Shown: in pieces, positions 59,361 to 64,000 of the stretch
Layout: each line of letters begins with the position of its first letter
Position numbering within the stretch: the first letter of the stretch is position 1
Source of the DNA: Nageia nagi
Lineage: Eukaryota; Pinophyta
NCBI GenBank assembly: GCA_050084985.1
Contig: JBITNC010000001.1
Span: 70,680,001-70,744,000 of the forward strand
Length of the DNA: 64,000 nucleotides
Reading direction: 5' to 3'
Position numbers and translations under genes: made by a program
The notes under the pieces: model-generated
What the model saw: the letters and a program-made list of their open reading frames with translations, nothing else
Told to the model about the DNA's origin: nothing
The model's database searches: none

Positions 59361-60336
59361 TTTTTGGTAATGAATTGTACCTTACAAAAATATAAGAAAA
59401 ATCACATCTCATAATTTATAATCCTAGGGTATGCAATTTATGAATGTCAAGAGAAGGAAATGAACATCATTGTACAAACATGATTCTATAGTAAACTTAA
59501 ATATATTATGATCTTGTTTTATATAATCCCTAGTTGATGAGACCAAAATAGAAGATTAATTGATGAAACTAGGTATTGAAGATGTTATTCATTACACTTG
59601 TTTATTTATTTATATTCATTCCATACTGTGATATATCCTTGTTATTATAAAGTTTTATAAGTTGCCAAAGAATTAAGATTGATGTCTAAATTATTATGTC
59701 ATTCATAAATAGCATAGGTCATTAAGTTTCATCTATTTTTACATACATTCATACCATTTGTCCATATGCATCTATAAGTATCCATTATTACATCCATACA
59801 TCTGTAAAGTGTTCTATAAATCTTGTGTGTTTTACATCCATACACCCACATCATCCATGATATCATATATGTTCATACCAGTATATTATGTTCAAACCAT
59901 ATACAAAAGTGCCAAGAAAATGGAAAATGATGCATCTAATTCCATTCTCCTAGAAATAAAATCCTATTATACAAATATAACAATCCTATATAAATATAAA
60001 AACCACTTTACATTAATAAAACATATTATAAATAAAGCCTTAAACTAAACAAAATATGAAAATTAAAACATTCATAGATATCCATCTTAAAAGATAAACA
60101 CATACATCTAAAAATTTAAAATAGCAGTATACATTAATGTGATACTAATGTATGCATATAAAAGTCTAGGCTATCACCATATATATATATATATCAAAAC
60201 ATATAACCAAATGTTCATCACATATGCCATCCATCACATATAGAAAAACTAACCATCAATCATAACTACCATGATCTCAAAAAATAGTGAAACTATCTAA
60301 ATAAATAATCAAAGTCTAACCAATATAAATAAGACA

Positions 60337-62621
60337 TCATTGTGGAATTCCTTGACCATTAGCATGTTTGCTAGTCCCACCTATGCAATTTCTTAGAGGT
60401 GTGGTCCCCATTGAACTTGTAGGACTAACATATCAAACTACCCTGTGTAACTTTGAAGATCTCACAACATGCTATGAGGAGATATCAACTATCATCCTCC
60501 TATTTAGTGACACTATTGGTTTGGCCCATTGACCTTGTGTGCTATCCATCCCATGAGCACTACTTCTTGTTGGATATGTAGAGATATCTACTAGTATGTA
60601 GCTCAATGGAGGAATAAAACACTATACACCTAGAGTAAATGGAGGAACACCTATCAGCTATGTTTGAACAATGGTGGTATAGTAATACTATTACTAATAA
60701 ATCCCTTAGATAAATGCAAATGACTAACTCTCGATCCTTGTTGAGGTGATCACCCTTCCAACTTATTATCCCTAAAAAATTTTAAGTGAGGAATGAGCCT
60801 CATCCCTCTCCCACATGTATTGATCTCTCTCAGCTTGATAACAATACATATGAGTGTTGGATTGTGATAGCTAAAATTGCAACTCATATATGTCACCTAA
60901 TAAGGCATTGACATTAGGAACCTATGATGGAGGACCCCAAGCTCCTCTTGCTACAAATTTACCCTCCTCTTCCTCCTCCTCCACCTTATCCTACATTGAT
61001 GTCTCCTTAGGTATCTCTATAGCCTCCTTAGCCATTAGATCTTCAACCTCCTCCCTAGCCTTGATAGCCATCCCAAGCTTAGCTACTCATTAGCATAATC
61101 TATGCCCTAGTACATCACTATCCTTAGTCACACCAATATCATCAACATCAATTTCATCTACTAGGGGCTCCTCCTATGTAAGATCTGGCTCTACATAAAC
61201 TAGGGCTTGAATCCCCTCAACTAGCAACTCACCTTCTCAAAAAATGTAGAGGTGCCAATGGAGCATCCTCCACCAAACCAAAATAATTATGCACATGCTC
61301 AAAGTAGAATTACTCTAAGAACTTAATTTATTGATCATTGAGAATTCAAGTTTGCTTATCAACTATGCTACAAGCTCATCCTAGAGTGATAATCATGATA
61401 GGGTCAAAACCTTACCTAGTTTGCAATGAGGTGAGTGATCATCCTCTGATAGTAGGCAACATCTCTTTGAATTCCATCTAAAGTATGAGTGTAAAATTCC
61501 TCTCACTAATGCATGATGTTGGTAGGAGAATCCATGTGGGTATTAAAACTAGGCATTGAAATCCCCAAAGGGTGAGCTACATGGATATACTTGTAGGCCC
61601 ACACTTAAAGAGTAATGGTAACTAATAATGAGGCTCTATTGCCTAGATAATAAAAGAACAACTCCCAATATATATAGGGTAACAATGTGGGAACCCAAGC
61701 ATATATTATCTTCTATTGAAGTATATTGGCCCACTACATGCAATAGAGACCAAGGAAACCTCCCACTACCAGTATCTAGAAGAGCATAACACTAGATAAG
61801 CCCCATCAAATAAGAGGCTCTAATAAGACTTTGCTAATCATTCTTCCAAAACCTGAAGTATGGAAAACCCCCAAAAAACATCTCATTGATAACTCCCTCA
61901 ACTATACCTACCTTGTAGACTACTATAATATTAGGAAGCACTAGATCTTAGTCTAATGTATGCCAAATCTATTGACCCTAAATAGGTAAATGATATAAAT
62001 GATGGATGTTGTCCACCATGGTAGTCATCTCCCCCATAAGAAGATGGAAGGTACCAATCAAAGAATCCCATCTCTTTAACAAGGTCACCAATAATGGATA
62101 ATCCTAATGAATATGGCCCATGTAGGGCCCAGCTCCAAATCCAATCATGCAAAGAAAAGTCAGATCCTCTATAGTTAATAAAATATGGCCATCCTTAAGT
62201 ATACAAGGGTATCTCCCTCAAGGATCAAAAATCTCTAATACCTAGTTATTAAATAGAATCAATAACTTAGCCTTAAAAAAATTGACCAAAGTTCGATCAT
62301 TGATGATCAGATCTTAGGGTTACATGATCATTGGTGTTTGAATACCAATCACCAATATTTTTGTAAGCCCTCAATCTTGGACAATGACCACGGCTGAGGG
62401 TATCAAAAAAGTTTAAAACTTATAAAAAATGCATTAAAATTAAAGTTTTATAAGATTAAAAAAATTCCTAAAAAATATTACTAAGTGTTCTACAGTTTCT
62501 ATATTTTTAAAAATGGAATAAAAATGAATTAATAAATAAAAAAATTTAAAAGAGGATTTTTAAATCCTAACTCTTCCCTTAAGTGCCTTTTGCATGGCAT
62601 TTGGCATCCTTGTGGTAGCAT
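60337..62621 (-). pseudogene. Antisense plant mobile domain (PMD) ORF with intron, element D
   Basis: Exon 1 (62571-62621) starts MLPQGCQMPCKRHLREE, matching C's 17-codon exon 1. Exon 2 starts at 62241 with VLEIFDP and GRYPCILKDG. PMD motifs follow: MGHIH, DYPLLVTLLKRWDSLIGTFH (about 62120-62060), GEMTTMVDNIHHLYHLPI, RASLLVTITL and VWAYKYIHVAHPLG (about 61640-61565). The tail is degraded and ends near 60337 by alignment. Stops and frame changes are frequent. It is more decayed than C's copy but has the same exon borders. Function within the element is unknown. Confidence 0.78.
62242..62570 (-). other. Intron of PMD ORF (element D)
   Basis: 329 bp between homologous exon ends: GGGAAGAG/TTAGGATTT (donor G lost to T) and AACTAG/GTATTAGA. 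Position and length agree with C (326 bp). Confidence 0.6.
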
Positions 62622-63798
62622 CCTAGCTCACAATAGTGGTGAAAAGAATAATCATAGGGTCAAACTTTGAAAAAGTGGGGTAAGGTAGTCACAAAGCTCT
62701 AACTAGTCACTAAAAAGCAAATAAGAAAATGAGAACAAACATTTTTTTAAACCCTCACATAGTCAAATGCCAACAATTTATGGTCAAGCACCAATGATCC
62801 ATAAGGATCATCAATGACTAGGACTAGATCATCGATGACCCAAAAAACATAATAAAATATTAAAAAAAAAACCTTGAAATCTAAAAATTTGGAAAATTTT
62901 GAAATAGGTTAAAGATTCTTTAGGTCTACTTAGGCCTATAGTTAATTGTAAATATTAATGAGAAAATTCAAGATAGAATAGTATAATTAAAAATATTTGC
63001 AAACACTTTTGTATCCTTTTATACAACCAACAATAATCAACCAAGGGTGAAAATACAAGAAAACCTGAGTTATGCTCCTAATATAAAATTTAGTCTAAAT
63101 TCCCAATGGATTAATGTAAAATATAGATAAAATACTTATACTTAAAGCTTGTTTGCATCAAGAATATTAGTTTAAAACTTACAATTAAAAATATCAAAAA
63201 ATAATATAAATTAAAAAACTAAAACATATGTCAAAGATAAAATGAAAACAAGTTTTCCACTTATTGACATGGTCCAATTCAAAGGCATCTGAAAAAATTA
63301 AAACTCTCAAATAATTTTGAATTCAAAAAATGATCCTTCTTTTAATAGAAAAAAGAAGGACAAGTTTGGATATGATTAAAATTTTTGGATGAACTTTTGT
63401 GCAAGATCATGAAATAACCAACCTATTGGGATAAAAGCAGAATGATTAAGTTTTTGTATTCATAAGGGATCTTTTATATCACATGCTAGCTATGGCATAT
63501 GCCTAATACTTAAGACTCCATCCGTATCCTACCAACATAGAACAATGGTGTAATGATAATTATCTAAGTTATGCCTTGCAATGCAATATCAATTGCTTCC
63601 AAAACATGCCAAATGCAAAAGAATAAAAATAGATTTAGTCATAATCCAATCACTCAAATTTAGCATATTCATAGAGAATAAGTTAATTCAAATCCTTTAC
63701 ATAAGGTAAGGAACACAAGTGTAAGACTTAATTGTAACCCCTCTCAAATAGGTTTAGTTTTTTGAAATAATCCCCACCTGTAAAATGTTGGGTATTTC
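62622..63798. other. Segment between PMD exon 1 and polypurine tract (element D)
   Basis: No coding similarity. A minus-strand TATAAAAG near 63465-63472 is the only promoter-like motif upstream of the PMD start, about 850 bp away. Confidence 0.4.
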
Positions 63799-63813
63799 AA
63801 AAAAGGGGCAAAA
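63799..63813 (+). other. Polypurine tract of element D
   Basis: AAAAAAGGGGCAAAA directly before TGTAGACACC. It is identical in core to C's tract. Confidence 0.9.
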
Positions 63814-64000
63814 TGTAGACACCTAAAAATGACTTTCGATGAACGAAAGTAGGGGATAAAAATTTAAGCAAATAAAAAATTTTATTAAACCTTTCCAATC
63901 ACTAGAAATAATCTAATTTTTGGTAATCTAAATAGATCTCCAACATCCGATACCTAATCACCAACAATCCTATAAATAGAAAAATCAAAAGAAAAATAGA
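63814..64000 (+). repeat. Element D 3' LTR, truncated by window end
   Basis: Starts TGTAGACACCTAAAAATGAC and matches the first 190 bp of the LTR at 45763. It keeps an intact TATAAATAG (63971-63979). ACTTTCG-ATGAA-CGAAAGT (63832-63850) is a perfect 7-bp hairpin not kept in the 5' LTR. Confidence 0.88.

Larger units (their letters stand above)
45763..64000 (+). mobile_element. Tat-lineage Ty3/gypsy element D with accessory ORFs (3' end beyond window)
   Basis: LTR starts at 45763 and again at 63814, so the element is about 18.05 kb plus one LTR (819 bp for the left copy). Order on the plus strand: LTR, primer site, leader, gag, protease, G-patch, reverse transcriptase, RNase H, archaeal-type RNase H, integrase, ORF3, ORF4, conserved block, antisense PMD, polypurine tract, LTR. 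It is a diverged relative of element C in opposite orientation. It is more decayed than C, with many stops and lost integrase acids. Confidence 0.9.

Noticed and set aside
61931-62152. 73-codon minus ORF starting MHDWIWSWALHG
   Set aside because: It overlaps the PMD exon of D in a different frame; the PMD frame carries the conserved motifs.

Overview
This window comes from a plant nuclear genome and is built almost wholly of decayed LTR retrotransposons nested in one another. No host protein gene, rRNA, tRNA or CRISPR array is visible. The Ty3/gypsy lineages, the AT-rich spacer, the age of the insertions and an antisense plant mobile domain (PMD) ORF all point to a seed plant. A large, slow-turnover genome such as a gymnosperm would fit, but the sequence alone does not prove that. 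Nearly every coding region is broken by stops or frameshifts. Many stops sit where a conserved Trp, Gln or Arg codon is expected, which fits C-to-T decay of methylated DNA.

Layout from left to right. (1) 1-456 plus 7089-7245 is the integrase C-terminus of a plus-strand Ty3/gypsy element (A), followed by its polypurine tract and 3' LTR from 7267. It is interrupted at 462-7083 by a gag-only, non-autonomous LTR element (TR-GAG1, minus strand, 5-bp target duplication GCACT) that carries three kinds of tandem array. (2) 7267-11041 is the LTR and 3' flank of A. (3) 11042-12471 is a plus-strand 3' remnant of the TR-GAG1 family. (4) 12505-17340 is a second gag-only element (TR-GAG2, minus strand, duplication GATAG, 1.5-kb LTRs). 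(5) 18539-42607 is an old minus-strand Ty3/gypsy element (B, chromovirus-like order, initiator-Met primer site). Its 5' LTR was split by element C.

(6) 23984-41897 is element C: 17.9 kb, minus strand, two 850-bp LTRs, exact duplication CTATA. (7) 42608-45762 is spacer holding a primer-site relic of another element. (8) 45763 to the window end is element D, a plus-strand relative of C whose 3' LTR runs off the window. C and D share LTR tips, primer site, polypurine tract, leader repeats, gag, protease, a G-patch, reverse transcriptase, two RNases H and an integrase, which marks them as the Tat/Ogre branch.

The most interesting content lies downstream of integrase in C and D. Both carry a sense ORF of unknown function (ORF3) made of two copies of one module. 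D alone has a further unidentified ORF (ORF4). Both carry a conserved noncoding block of about 87 bp. Both carry an antisense PMD ORF whose first exon, roughly 326-329-bp intron and second exon are homologous in the two elements. C and D thus document an 18-19-kb retrotransposon type with up to three accessory genes.
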